A stretch of DNA of 64,000 nt from Clostridia bacterium (GTDB lineage Bacteria; Bacillota; Clostridia; Christensenellales; CAG-138): positions 61,825 through 125,824 of the forward strand of contig JAFPXD010000059.1 in NCBI GenBank assembly GCA_017394835.1, read 5' to 3'. Below, in pieces: positions 33,825 through 42,503 of this stretch. The first letter of the stretch is position 1. Every line of letters starts with the position of its first letter. Made by a program: the position numbers and the translations under genes. A model generated the notes under the pieces. That model made no database searches. It saw only the letters and a list, made by a program, of their open reading frames with translations, and was not told the DNA's origin.

Positions 33825-34909
33825 CTTGTGCTCCATACCTTATCGTAATCGAATTCGAAGGAATAATCGAACGATTCTGTTATTGCGTCGTTGATCTTTT
33901 CGAGCATTTCCTCGGGGATGCCGTCGCTTATATCGGTTCCCGAATTGTCTGAATAGAACATACAGAGCACGTAATCGCCTTCCGCGTCCTTCGCCCAATA
34001 GTAATTGAATATCCCTTCCTTGGTGTTGTTAACGGCCTCCGAAAGGGTCTCCGTCATGTAGCGCGCGGCAGGCTCCATATCGGGCGCTATGCCGCCCTTT
34101 ATCCTGCAGGAGAAGCATCCGGGGTCTTCGATATGCTCCTTTGCAAAAGCGGGGATCTCGAAAATATCTTCGAGCTCTTCGGCCTGCATCATGGCGTAAT
34201 TGTATTTCAGGCCGGACGCCTTCGGGAAGTAATTCCTGTTCCACTCATGATCGCTGCACATTATCTCATCGGAAAGATTGAAATGGGTATATGTCCCTTC
34301 ATCCGAATCAAAATAACAATCGGTATGATACCATTCATCGTCAAGCTTTATAAGATCCCACGAATGGCTGAGGGAAGTATCGTGCACGACCTTGCATTCG
34401 ATGCCGAGCATCTGCATGAACAGACGGAACGTGGTAGCATAGCCCACGCATACGGCGCTGCGGTTTTTGAGCACTCCGTAAGGATCGTCGCAGTCTTCCT
34501 GCGAAGTGGGGATAACGGTAAGGATACCCGCGTCGGGCTTGAGCTTTGTCGTAAGCCACAGATAGACCGCCCTTTCCTTTTCAAAAGGAGTCATGCCATC
34601 CTCTATTATCTCACCGATTATATCCGAGGCCATCTTGAGGGTCTCCTTACGGCGATCGTCCAATGAAGAGCTGTCGCCGGATATATATGCATCCGATATG
34701 TCCGTGGTGCTTCTTATCATGTATTCGCCGCCTATGCAGACGTCGTCCTCCCTCGCCGGATCCTCTTCTTCTGCGGAAAGCTTATTGAACGCTTCCTTTA
34801 TTTCATGGGTGTTTTTGAATGAAAACGCGGCCAGCGCCGCCCCCGCAAGGGTCGCTAAAAACATGATCGCGGCGCATATTATGATGAGCGCCTTTACTGA
34901 TTTTTTCAT
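33821..34909 (-). CDS. Membrane-anchored transglutaminase-like protein
   Basis: A 362-residue protein with an N-terminal membrane anchor (ALIIICAAIMFLATLAGAAL) and a transglutaminase-like/CysPc fold. Catalytic Cys in NRSAVCVGYATTFRLFMQ, His in LSHSWDLIKL, Asp in WYHTDCYFDSD. Such proteins may act as peptidases or transpeptidases on the cell surface. First of a two-gene operon with the lipoprotein. GGAGG precedes the ATG. Confidence 0.82.
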   Translation of the reverse strand: MKKSVKALIIICAAIMFLATLAGAALAAFSFKNTHEIKEAFNKLSAEEEDPAREDDVCIGGEYMIRSTTDISDAYISGDSSSLDDRRKETLKMASDIIGEIIEDGMTPFEKERAVYLWLTTKLKPDAGILTVIPTSQEDCDDPYGVLKNRSAVCVGYATTFRLFMQMLGIECKVVHDTSLSHSWDLIKLDDEWYHTDCYFDSDEGTYTHFNLSDEIMCSDHEWNRNYFPKASGLKYNYAMMQAEELEDIFEIPAFAKEHIEDPGCFSCRIKGGIAPDMEPAARYMTETLSEAVNNTKEGIFNYYWAKDAEGDYVLCMFYSDNSGTDISDGIPEEMLEKINDAITESFDYSFEFDYDKVWSTR

Positions 34910-34952
34910 AGGATTCCTCCCTTAAATTATTTACAGTTTCTTGCCGTGTGGT

Positions 34953-34981
34953 ATTATATAAGCTTCATAATGCAAAGTCAA
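34953..34981 (-). promoter_or_regulatory. Promoter of the transglutaminase-lipoprotein operon
   Basis: Minus strand: TTGACT, 17 bases, TATAAT, about 44 bases before the start. Confidence 0.82.
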
Positions 34982-35038
34982 CAGTTTGGGAGCCTGCCCG
35001 AATAATATCTTTTGCATACCCGCTTCTTTATTAAAAGG

Positions 35039-35067
35039 TTGCCAAAGCGAAAGCGTTATGTTATAAT
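35039..35067 (+). promoter_or_regulatory. Promoter of the tRNA-Arg gene
   Basis: TTGCCA, 17 bases, TATAAT, ending 13 bases before the tRNA. Confidence 0.8.
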
Positions 35068-35080
35068 AAGCAATACAAAC

Positions 35081-35157
35081 GCACCCGTAGCTCACCCGGA
35101 TAGAGCGTATGCCTCCGGAGCATAAGGCAGTGGGTTCGAGTCCCGCCGGGTGCGCCA
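35081..35157 (+). tRNA. tRNA-Arg (anticodon CCG)
   Basis: Full cloverleaf: acceptor GCACCCG/CGGGTGC with encoded CCA, D-arm GCTC/GAGC, anticodon stem TATGC/GCATA with loop CTCCGGA (anticodon CCG, codon CGG), T-arm with TTCGAGT loop. 77 bases. Single tRNA with its own promoter. Confidence 0.97.
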
Positions 35158-35161
35158 TTTT

Positions 35162-35192
35162 CAAGATGATGGTTTATTCCATCATCTTGGTT
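35162..35192 (+). terminator. Hairpin after tRNA-Arg, probable terminator
   Basis: Eleven-bp perfect stem CAAGATGATGG/CCATCATCTTG, 6-base loop. T-run weak (GGTTTAGG). It lies 27 bases before glsA, so read-through into glsA is possible. Confidence 0.55.
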
Positions 35193-35216
35193 TAGGAGAG
35201 ATCGTTATTTTTCGAG

Positions 35217-36149
35217 ATGGAATTCAGCAGAGAAAAACTTAAAAAAACGGCTGAAGAAGCGTTTGCTGTCGGCAAGGATCACGTATCCCTCGGGCACGTT
35301 GCCGAATACATACCCGAGCTTGCAAAGGCCGATCCAAACGCCTTCGGAATGTATCTCCTTGACGGAGAAGGCTTTTCATTGGGCCTTGGGGATCATGAGA
35401 AGCGGTTTTCCATCCAATCCATCTCAAAGGTCATCATCCTTGCCGCTTCGCTCATGCTGCGCGGGTTCGACGGGACCTTCTCCCACGTTATGATGGAGCC
35501 TTCCGGGGATTCCTTCAACTCAATACTCAAGCTCGATACGAGGAGCAATCTCCCCTTCAATCCCATGATAAACGCTGGCGCTATACAGACCGTCAGCCTG
35601 CTTGCGGATTCAATGAGCTTTGAAGACCTGCTCGAGCTTTCGAGAAGGCTTTGCTTGGATCCCGAGATAATACTCGACGAAGCCGTTTATCACAGCGAAT
35701 CCGAAACGGGCGACAGGAACCGCGCGATTGTGTATCTTTTGAAGAGCAAGGGCGTGCTGATGTCCGATCCCGAAAAGACGATCGATATTTATTTTAAGAT
35801 GTGCTCTCTTTCGGTGAACGCCAAGTCATTGGCCTCGCTCGGGCTCATCATTTCAAATAACGGGATCGATCCCTTCAGCGGCAAGAGGCTCATTGCGGCG
35901 GATCATGTCAGGGTCCTTCGAAGCCTTATGTTCACCTGCGGGATGTACGATTATTCCGGTAAATTCGGGGTAAGGGTCGGCGTTCCCGCAAAGAGCGGAG
36001 TCGGCGGCGGCCTCGTATGCGCGCCGCGAGGCCCTATGGGGGTAGGGCTTTACGGCCCCGCGCTTGACGCCTTCGGCAACAGCAAGGGCGCCGTAAAAGC
36101 AATGGAGCATCTTTCGAGAACGCTCCGCCTTCACGCATTTGATTATTGA
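35217..36149 (+). CDS. glsA: Glutaminase A
   Basis: A 310-residue serine-dependent glutaminase turning glutamine to glutamate and ammonia. Catalytic S-x-x-K in FSIQSISKVIILAAS; LPFNPMINAGAIQTVSL; C-terminal KSGVGGGLVCAPRGPMGVG. Full length for the family. The start is uncertain in one respect: no Shine-Dalgarno at normal distance (GGAG is about 19 bases before the ATG), and no better in-frame start is seen. No promoter of its own found; may share the tRNA transcript. Confidence 0.95.
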   Translation: MEFSREKLKKTAEEAFAVGKDHVSLGHVAEYIPELAKADPNAFGMYLLDGEGFSLGLGDHEKRFSIQSISKVIILAASLMLRGFDGTFSHVMMEPSGDSFNSILKLDTRSNLPFNPMINAGAIQTVSLLADSMSFEDLLELSRRLCLDPEIILDEAVYHSESETGDRNRAIVYLLKSKGVLMSDPEKTIDIYFKMCSLSVNAKSLASLGLIISNNGIDPFSGKRLIAADHVRVLRSLMFTCGMYDYSGKFGVRVGVPAKSGVGGGLVCAPRGPMGVGLYGPALDAFGNSKGAVKAMEHLSRTLRLHAFDY

Positions 36150-36159
36150 ATAAAGACGG

Positions 36160-36186
36160 GGGGATCGTAAGCTGATACCCCTTTTC
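36160..36186 (+). terminator. Probable terminator after glsA
   Basis: Stem GGGGATC/GAT-A-CCCC (one bulge), then TTTTCC. A second small hairpin (CGTCC/GGACG) follows at 36187-36201. Confidence 0.55.
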
Positions 36187-36281
36187 CGTCCTTTTAGGAC
36201 GTAAATATGTAAAATATGCCGCACTTGTGCTTGTTTTCAGCTTCTGCGGTATGATAATAAAAAATAAAACGGAGACAGATC

Positions 36282-37211
36282 ATGGTCAATCAGGAAACGA
36301 TTCTTAACGAGGTCAAGAAAGCCGTCGTCGGCAAGGACGACGTTCTCTCGATGGCGTTCATGGCCATTCTCGCTCGAGGTCATATCCTTGTGGAGGATAT
36401 TCCGGGCGTCGGCAAAACGACTATGGCCCTTGCTTTCAGCAAAGCGCTCGGTCTCGAATACCATCGAGTCCAGTTCACACCGGACGTACTTCCTTCCGAT
36501 ATAGTGGGCTTCTCCCTTCCCGATAAGCAGACGGGCGAAATGATCTACAAGCCCGGCGCGATCCTCTGCAATCTGTTCCTTGCGGATGAGCTTAACCGCG
36601 CCACGAGCCGAACCCAGTCCGCTCTGCTTGAGGCTATGGAGGAAGGCCGCGTTACGGTTGACGGCATTACGCACGAGGTCCCCGATCCCTTCATAGTTAT
36701 TGCTACCCAAAATCCCGTTGGCTCGAGCGGCACTCAGCTTTTGCCCGAATCCCAGCTCGACCGTTTCATGGTCAGGCTTTCGCTGGGGTATCCCGATGCG
36801 GAAGCGGAGCTGGATCTGCTCCGCCGCAAGCAGGAGGGCAATCCTTTGGATAAAGTCCGCTTTACCGTCAACAGCCGTGAGCTTGCCGAAATGCGCAGTC
36901 AAGTCGATGGCGTATATGTGGATAAAAAGATATTCGATTACGTGATCCGCCTCTCCGCTGCTTCAAGGAAGCACCCCGCGATCGTTCACGGCGCAAGCCC
37001 TCGCGCTTCGATAGCCGTCGTATCCATGTCGAAAGCCGCCGCGTTCATCGAGGGGCGTGATTACGTCATTCCCGATGACGTGAAAGCGGTTTATCCCGCG
37101 ACCATCACTCACCGTCTGCTTCTTAACGCCGAGTCGAAAGCCGCAGGCAAGACCCAGCGCGCCGTTCTGGACGAGATAGTCTCCTCCACCCCCGCGCCTT
37201 CCGCCAAATAA
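36282..37211 (+). CDS. MoxR-family AAA+ ATPase
   Basis: A 309-residue chaperone-like ATPase. Walker A DIPGVGKTTMAL (about 39-48), Walker B ILCNLFLADELNRATSRTQS, then EAMEEGRVTVDG and ATQNPVGSSGTQLLPESQLD. MoxR proteins mature or activate partner proteins; its partners are the next two genes (DUF58 and transglutaminase), a well-known trio. GGAG precedes the ATG. The stop overlaps the next start by one base. Confidence 0.93.
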   Translation: MVNQETILNEVKKAVVGKDDVLSMAFMAILARGHILVEDIPGVGKTTMALAFSKALGLEYHRVQFTPDVLPSDIVGFSLPDKQTGEMIYKPGAILCNLFLADELNRATSRTQSALLEAMEEGRVTVDGITHEVPDPFIVIATQNPVGSSGTQLLPESQLDRFMVRLSLGYPDAEAELDLLRRKQEGNPLDKVRFTVNSRELAEMRSQVDGVYVDKKIFDYVIRLSAASRKHPAIVHGASPRASIAVVSMSKAAAFIEGRDYVIPDDVKAVYPATITHRLLLNAESKAAGKTQRAVLDEIVSSTPAPSAK

Positions 37212-38170
37212 TGGCCGCGCGCCGCATAATCTATTTTGCCCTCCTCATCACAGTGGGCATACTTCATTTTGCTTACGGTCAGTACATGACTCATTTCATG
37301 CTGATCTTTTTGCTGTGCATCCCAGTGCTTTCACTGCTTTTGAGCCTTCCCGCGGCGCTTTCCGCCAACACCCTTTTGTTGGGCGGCGAGGACATCTGCC
37401 GCGGCAGGGAGAGCAGAGTCCGTTTGAGGGCAAAATGCCGCGGTCCGCTCCCACCCGAAGCGTGGAGCATCACGCTTGAAGCGCAGAACCTGTTTGCAGG
37501 CGGCAGCACGACTCATCAGAAGATCAAGATCGGCAGTCACAAGAAGCTCGAAAAGGTATTTTCGACCGATACTTCTAAGCTCGGCGCCATCCGTTACAGG
37601 ATAAAGCGCGCGGTCATATTCGATTATCTGGGGCTCTTCCCCATCCCCGTGAAGAAAGGCGGTTCCGTCACCGTAACCGTGCTTCCCGATAAGGAGATCC
37701 CCGTCCCGGAGCCCGCTTTGATCGAAAACTCCGCCATGGCGCTGAGGCCCAAGCCCCAGGGCTTTTCCGAAGAGCATGAGCTTCGCCCCTATCGCGACGG
37801 CGATCCCATAAACCTCATTCATTGGAAGCTTTCCCTTAAAATGGATGATTACATAATCCGTGAGCCTCAGGAAATAGTCCGACGCGAAATACTGCTCGTT
37901 ATAGACAAGCCCGCCGATTACGAGCAGCACAGGAGCGTTCTTGAACAGCTATGCTTCCTGAACGGAGTGCTTGCCGAACAGCAGGTCCCCTACCTCCTGC
38001 AGTACGGCCGCGATACCGTTTTGATCGACTCGATCAACGCTTATGACGATTTCATAAGGGGTATCCTTTCCGAGCCCGCGCATCCCGCTAAGGCGACCCT
38101 TCCCGACATTGCTAACGATGCTCTCATTTATCGCATAACTCCCGGAAAGGAGGCGCGTAATGAAGCTTAA
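37211..38170 (+). CDS. DUF58 protein
   Basis: A 319-residue membrane protein: two N-terminal hydrophobic segments (about 5-55), then a soluble part with the DUF58 signature LRPYRDGDPINLIHWKLS and a vWA-like end (ILLVIDKPADYEQHRSVLEQ). Encoded between MoxR and the transglutaminase protein; overlaps the latter by 11 bases. Function of the trio is not settled; cell-envelope work is likely. Confidence 0.88.
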   Translation: MAARRIIYFALLITVGILHFAYGQYMTHFMLIFLLCIPVLSLLLSLPAALSANTLLLGGEDICRGRESRVRLRAKCRGPLPPEAWSITLEAQNLFAGGSTTHQKIKIGSHKKLEKVFSTDTSKLGAIRYRIKRAVIFDYLGLFPIPVKKGGSVTVTVLPDKEIPVPEPALIENSAMALRPKPQGFSEEHELRPYRDGDPINLIHWKLSLKMDDYIIREPQEIVRREILLVIDKPADYEQHRSVLEQLCFLNGVLAEQQVPYLLQYGRDTVLIDSINAYDDFIRGILSEPAHPAKATLPDIANDALIYRITPGKEARNEA

Positions 38171-40406
38171 AAACATTCCCGGCGTTATCGCCGATGCTGT
38201 TTTGATTTTCTGCTGCGCCGTCGCCACGGTCTGTTTCGTCCCGACCGCATACGAAGCGGAATTCACGCTGCGCACTCTGCTGATCGCGGAAGCGCCCATT
38301 GCTCTCGTTATTTCATATCTGTTCCACAGGGTAAATAAGCTCTGGTTCATACCCGCGCTAATAATTGCGTATCTTGCGGCGCTTGCCTTCATAATACTGC
38401 GCGAAGAAGCTGTTACCGGCGCAAAGCTCGCCTGGTTTTCCGCGGGAAGGACGCTCTCGCTCGATTTTTCTTTCCTTCCCACTCCTGAGGAGCCGCTGAC
38501 CACGCTCGATCCCGTCCTTTGCGTGACCGTGTTCCTGATACTTGCGGCGGGCGTTATTTCGATCATCGCGGGGATACTGCTTATCAAATGCAAATCGCCC
38601 GTTTATTCGCTAATACTTCCCATCCCCTTCATCGCCCTCGGTTTTATCTATACCGACTGCCCGCCTGCAAAGTTCGTTTTTATACTGCTGCTCATCTATT
38701 GGGGCGGCGCGCTTTTCGGCCGTGAGCTCTTGAAGGAGAAAAAGGCCTCTCTCGGGATAGGCAAGATCGCCTTCCTGATCCTGCTCATCGGGCTCATATT
38801 CCTCATTCCGAAGATCTCCCCCGAGGATAAGTATGAGTCGATACCTTTTTCCGAGCGAAAGAGCTTCCTCGATACCTTCGGTTCCATACAGGACAGTCTT
38901 GCCGGCAACGAAAGGTCCAATCCGAAGGAATACGATCTCACCAAGGAAGGCGAAAGAGAGATCAACGAAGGTACGGCGCTGCTTGTCAACAGCTCCGTCA
39001 GCGGCGCTTTCTATCTGCGCACTCATTCCTATGGACTTTACGAGGGGAATAACTGGGGCTCATCCGGTGAATTCAACAGTAATTGGCATTCTATGGAGCG
39101 CCTCGGTTTGATGCAAAAGAGCCGCGTTGAATACATGCGCATACGCGAAGCGCGTATGACCGAGCGCGCGACCCCTTACGGATTCATTCCCACGGAGGAT
39201 CTTCGGGTAGGCGAATCCTTCGTCCGCGCAAACGGACGATCCGCCTACGTTTGGAGCTTCAAGCCCAACATCGGCTTCGATCCCATCCCCGGCTCCGACG
39301 CAGAGGTAAGGTACCTTGATTTCGCACGCGAGCATTATACTCTGCCGGAAGGCGAGCTTAAGGATTCGCTCCTCGATCTTATAACCGTCAAGGGCGAATA
39401 TATCGCGGACACATGGGTAGTAGATGAAAACAGCCCGAAGCTTCGTTACATAACCGATTTCGTTAACCAAAAGCCTTCCCTGGTCTATTTCGGCGATAAT
39501 TTCGTTTCGATAGTCGATCCCGAGACCGAACCTTACGAAGCGGCGCGCCTCGTGGCGCTCTTCGTGAGCGAAAGCGCGGAATATTCCCTCGTTCCCGGAA
39601 AGATACCCGAATCGAAGGATTTTGTTATAGACTTCATGACGACCCTGCACAAGGGTTACTGCGTCCACTTTGCCAGCGCGACGACGGCTCTCCTTCAGGC
39701 GATAGGGATCCCCGCAAGGTACGTCGTGGGTTACAGAGTGGAAATACCCTCTGCTGAAACTTGGACGGAGATCACAAGGGAAAGCGCCCACGCCTGGACC
39801 GAGATCTATATTACAGGAGTCGGTTGGGTCCCGATCGAGAGCACTTCGGGCTTTACCGCAATAACGAGTTATCAGCCCAAATCTTATATCGAAACTCTCC
39901 CCACCCCCGTGCCCGTTCCTTCCGAAACGATACCTCCCGTCGAGGAAACGCCCGAGCCTTCCATGACTCCGAGGCCCACGCGCATCCCGCTAAACTCGCC
40001 CGCCAATTCACTGAGGCCCACGAAAGCGCCCGTATCCCCCGGCGGCAGCACCGACTCCAAGCAAGGCGGGAAAAATCTTTGGTGGCTGCTCACGATCCCC
40101 GCGGCGATAGCGGTTTGGGAGCTTATCGGCGTGATCATAAAGGCCCGCAGGAAAAAGAGATTTACCCAGTCCAACTCCAAAGCGGCCATAACGGCGATGC
40201 TTAAATATCTCTATTCTTTAAGACGCCACGGCGCGAAGATGCCTCCCGATCCCCAAGGACTCGGGAATGAAGCTGCATTCTCGAATCACTCGATGAAGCA
40301 GGAGCAGAATGAGCTATATAAGCTGGTGGAATATGACCGCAAGATCTTATACAAGCATAATCCGTTTATGAGATTTATTCTCCGCCGGATCACGTTCAAG
40401 ATCTGA
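38160..40406 (+). CDS. Multi-pass transglutaminase-like membrane protein (TgpA type)
   Basis: A 748-residue protein: about six N-terminal membrane helices (1-215), an extracytoplasmic region, and a transglutaminase core with catalytic Cys in HKGYCVHFASATTALLQAIG, His in ESAHAWTEIYI and Asp/Glu in VGWVPIESTSGF. A Pro/Thr/Ser linker (about 580-640) leads to one more membrane helix (LWWLLTIPAAIAVWELIGVI) and a cytosolic tail. Last of the MoxR-DUF58-TgpA trio. Confidence 0.9.
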   Translation: MKLKNIPGVIADAVLIFCCAVATVCFVPTAYEAEFTLRTLLIAEAPIALVISYLFHRVNKLWFIPALIIAYLAALAFIILREEAVTGAKLAWFSAGRTLSLDFSFLPTPEEPLTTLDPVLCVTVFLILAAGVISIIAGILLIKCKSPVYSLILPIPFIALGFIYTDCPPAKFVFILLLIYWGGALFGRELLKEKKASLGIGKIAFLILLIGLIFLIPKISPEDKYESIPFSERKSFLDTFGSIQDSLAGNERSNPKEYDLTKEGEREINEGTALLVNSSVSGAFYLRTHSYGLYEGNNWGSSGEFNSNWHSMERLGLMQKSRVEYMRIREARMTERATPYGFIPTEDLRVGESFVRANGRSAYVWSFKPNIGFDPIPGSDAEVRYLDFAREHYTLPEGELKDSLLDLITVKGEYIADTWVVDENSPKLRYITDFVNQKPSLVYFGDNFVSIVDPETEPYEAARLVALFVSESAEYSLVPGKIPESKDFVIDFMTTLHKGYCVHFASATTALLQAIGIPARYVVGYRVEIPSAETWTEITRESAHAWTEIYITGVGWVPIESTSGFTAITSYQPKSYIETLPTPVPVPSETIPPVEETPEPSMTPRPTRIPLNSPANSLRPTKAPVSPGGSTDSKQGGKNLWWLLTIPAAIAVWELIGVIIKARRKKRFTQSNSKAAITAMLKYLYSLRRHGAKMPPDPQGLGNEAAFSNHSMKQEQNELYKLVEYDRKILYKHNPFMRFILRRITFKI

Positions 40407-40430
40407 TCCACACGAAAAACACCTGCAAAA

Positions 40431-40466
40431 AAGCCCGTGAATACCAAAGTATTCCGGGCTTTGTTC
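40431..40466. terminator. Bidirectional terminator between the TgpA-like gene and deoB
   Basis: Fourteen-bp stem with one bulged T (AAAGCCCG-T-GAATAC with GTATTC-CGGGCTTT), loop CAAA, A-run on one side and T-rich bases on the other. Confidence 0.88.
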
Positions 40467-40486
40467 TATTTACGATCCTGCGGAGC

Positions 40487-41647
40487 TTATACGAGCTTAT
40501 CGAGGAAGGATTCGCCGCAGCGCCAGCTTTCGCCGGTCAAATACTCATATACGGTCGCGCCTATATCGGCAAAGCTCTGTCTTGTGCCGAGTGAAGCTCC
40601 CTTGCCAATTCCTATCATGGCAAGGATCGGGATGTACTCCCTTGTATGATCGGTGCCGGGATAAGTGGGATCGCAGCCGTGATCCGCTGTGATTATAAGC
40701 AGATCCTCCTTCGTCATGGCCTTCAGTATCTCGGGCAGGCGGGAATCGAAATATTCAAGCGCAGCAGCATAACCCGCCGCGTCGTTCCTGTGCCCGTAAA
40801 GCATATCGAAATCGACGAGATTGGTGAATATGAAATCGCCCTTGCCTTCCTTGAGGAAGCGTATAGTCGCCTCAATGCCCGCATGGTTGTTCTTGGTGTG
40901 ATCGACAGTCGTTATGCCCCTGTGAGCGAAAATATCCTCTATCTTGCCTATGGCGACAACGTCCATGCCCTTATTCTTGAGCGCATCGAGGATGGTATCC
41001 TCCATGGGCTCGAGCGCATAGTCGCGGCGGTTTTCGGTCCTCGTGTAATTGCCGTCCTTTCCGACGAAGGGACGCGCTATTACTCGGCCCACAAGATCGT
41101 CGCCTACGAGCATTTCCCTTGCGATCTCGCAATAGCGATAGAGCTCTTCAAGGGGAATTACCTCCTCATGCGCGGCTATCTGGAACACGCTGTCCGCCGA
41201 GGTATAGACTATGGGCTTGCCGGTTTTAACGTGTTCATCACCAAGGCGCTGAATGATCTCGGTACCGGAGGCGACCTCGTTGCCGAGAGTACCCCGCCCT
41301 ATTCGCTTTTCGAACTCGCTGATAATATGATCGGGGAAGCCGTTGGGGTAGGTCCTGAAGGGCACCTTCATGGGGAAGCCCGCCATCTCCCAATGACCGG
41401 AGGTGGTGTCCTTCGCTTTGGTGGTCTCCATGGATCTGCCATATGCGGCAGCGGGGAATTTGACTCTGGCAAGCCTTGAATCCTCTATATTGCCAAGGCC
41501 GAGACCTATCATATTGGGTATCTTCATCCCCTGCTTCATGTACACGTTGCCAAGGGTGTGCGCCCATTTGTCGCCGAATTCGGCGGCGTCGGGAAGGAAC
41601 CCGATGCCTACGCTGTCAAGCACGATTATGACTGCCCTCTTTTTCAT
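40487..41647 (-). CDS. deoB: Phosphopentomutase
   Basis: A 386-residue alkaline-phosphatase-superfamily enzyme interconverting ribose (or deoxyribose) 1- and 5-phosphate. Metal ligands in [16 protein letters not shown], the phosphorylated Thr in [12 protein letters not shown], and the C-terminal [23 protein letters not shown] 41647 begins MKKRAVII; a TTG at 41671 is open but lacks a ribosome site. 53 bases separate it from spo0A, with no terminator between, so it may be co-transcribed. Confidence 0.96.
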   Translation of the reverse strand: MKKRAVIIVLDSVGIGFLPDAAEFGDKWAHTLGNVYMKQGMKIPNMIGLGLGNIEDSRLARVKFPAAAYGRSMETTKAKDTTSGHWEMAGFPMKVPFRTYPNGFPDHIISEFEKRIGRGTLGNEVASGTEIIQRLGDEHVKTGKPIVYTSADSVFQIAAHEEVIPLEELYRYCEIAREMLVGDDLVGRVIARPFVGKDGNYTRTENRRDYALEPMEDTILDALKNKGMDVVAIGKIEDIFAHRGITTVDHTKNNHAGIEATIRFLKEGKGDFIFTNLVDFDMLYGHRNDAAGYAAALEYFDSRLPEILKAMTKEDLLIITADHGCDPTYPGTDHTREYIPILAMIGIGKGASLGTRQSFADIGATVYEYLTGESWRCGESFLDKLV

Positions 41648-41699
41648 TTTCTTATCTGCCTTTCCCGGCAAAAGCCGTTATAATACTTTTTTTTAGATC

Positions 41700-42503
41700 T
41701 CAGCGGTCAATATCCACCGCGAGCCGCGCAATGAATTCCGCGTTGGTGGGCTTGCCCCTTTCTTCATCTATGCTCATGCCGAACATGGCATGCTGATACC
41801 TTATATCGCCGTTGACCCAAGCGGTCTCTATCGCATAGCGTATCGCCTTTTCGACGGCCTTTGGAGTGACCTCATAGTAATCGGCTATTCGTTCGTAGAT
41901 CTTTTCAAGATCAGGTACTCCGAATTCGAGCGACTGCATGGCGATCGCGGCGATCAGATACTTATGCCCCTTCAAGTGCTTTCTGACGCCCAGATCTGCG
42001 AGCTTGTCCGACAGCATATCGTGAGTACGTCTTATCTCGAATGAAACGTCGTGCCATTCGACTTCCCCCGAAACGGGCATCTTTTCCATTATCGTATTGA
42101 GGTTCACTCCGTAGCGCATGTTCCTGACAAGCGCGTGATAGACCTTCGTTCCGTCCCTTCGGGCGTCGCCCGTTTTTATAATGAGCTCCGTAAGCAGCTT
42201 TTCGGAGACCATTGATTTCATACGCTTGTCCGCTTCTTCGGTCAGCCCTATGCTTACCGAGCGGCGGAAGCGCTTGAGTTCACGCACGCCGTCAAGCATA
42301 TCAAGGGTCGCTTCGTTTATCGGGAACACTATGAGGCTCGGTTCGTATGTGTAACATTTTTCGACAAGGTCTTCGAGAGTATCGGTGGAGATAAATCTCA
42401 TCTTCATAGAGCGGCGCAAAACGCCCTGCACTCCCTTTGCATACTCATCGTATTCGCCTATCCACAAGCCGCGCCAATCCACGTATTCCTGTTTTATTCT
42501 CAT
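41700..42503 (-). CDS. spo0A: Spo0A homologue with degenerate receiver domain
   Basis: A 267-residue protein, the same length as Bacillus Spo0A. The C-terminal sigma-A-interacting DNA-binding domain (about 160-265) is well kept: LKGHKYLIAAIAMQS, VTPKAVEKAIRYAIETAW (recognition helix region), MFGMSIDEERGKPTNAEFIA. The N-terminal receiver is clearly a homologue but lacks the phospho-acceptor Asp: the beta-3 segment reads SLIVFPINEATLDML with Pro61 at that site, and the acidic pair DD is GE (G16-E17). T88 and K110 remain. The ATG overlaps the spoIVB stop (ATGA) and GGAGG stands before it. recN-spoIVB-spo0A order is the standard one, so this is the orthologue by place. Activity without phosphorylation is inferred, not shown. 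Confidence 0.9.
   Translation of the reverse strand: MRIKQEYVDWRGLWIGEYDEYAKGVQGVLRRSMKMRFISTDTLEDLVEKCYTYEPSLIVFPINEATLDMLDGVRELKRFRRSVSIGLTEEADKRMKSMVSEKLLTELIIKTGDARRDGTKVYHALVRNMRYGVNLNTIMEKMPVSGEVEWHDVSFEIRRTHDMLSDKLADLGVRKHLKGHKYLIAAIAMQSLEFGVPDLEKIYERIADYYEVTPKAVEKAIRYAIETAWVNGDIRYQHAMFGMSIDEERGKPTNAEFIARLAVDIDR

Noticed and set aside
36187..36281. Promoter for the moxR operon
   Set aside because: TTGTGC and TATGAT are 19 bases apart; no better pair.
41648..41699. Promoter for deoB
   Set aside because: TTGACC and TATTAT are present but 19 bases apart.
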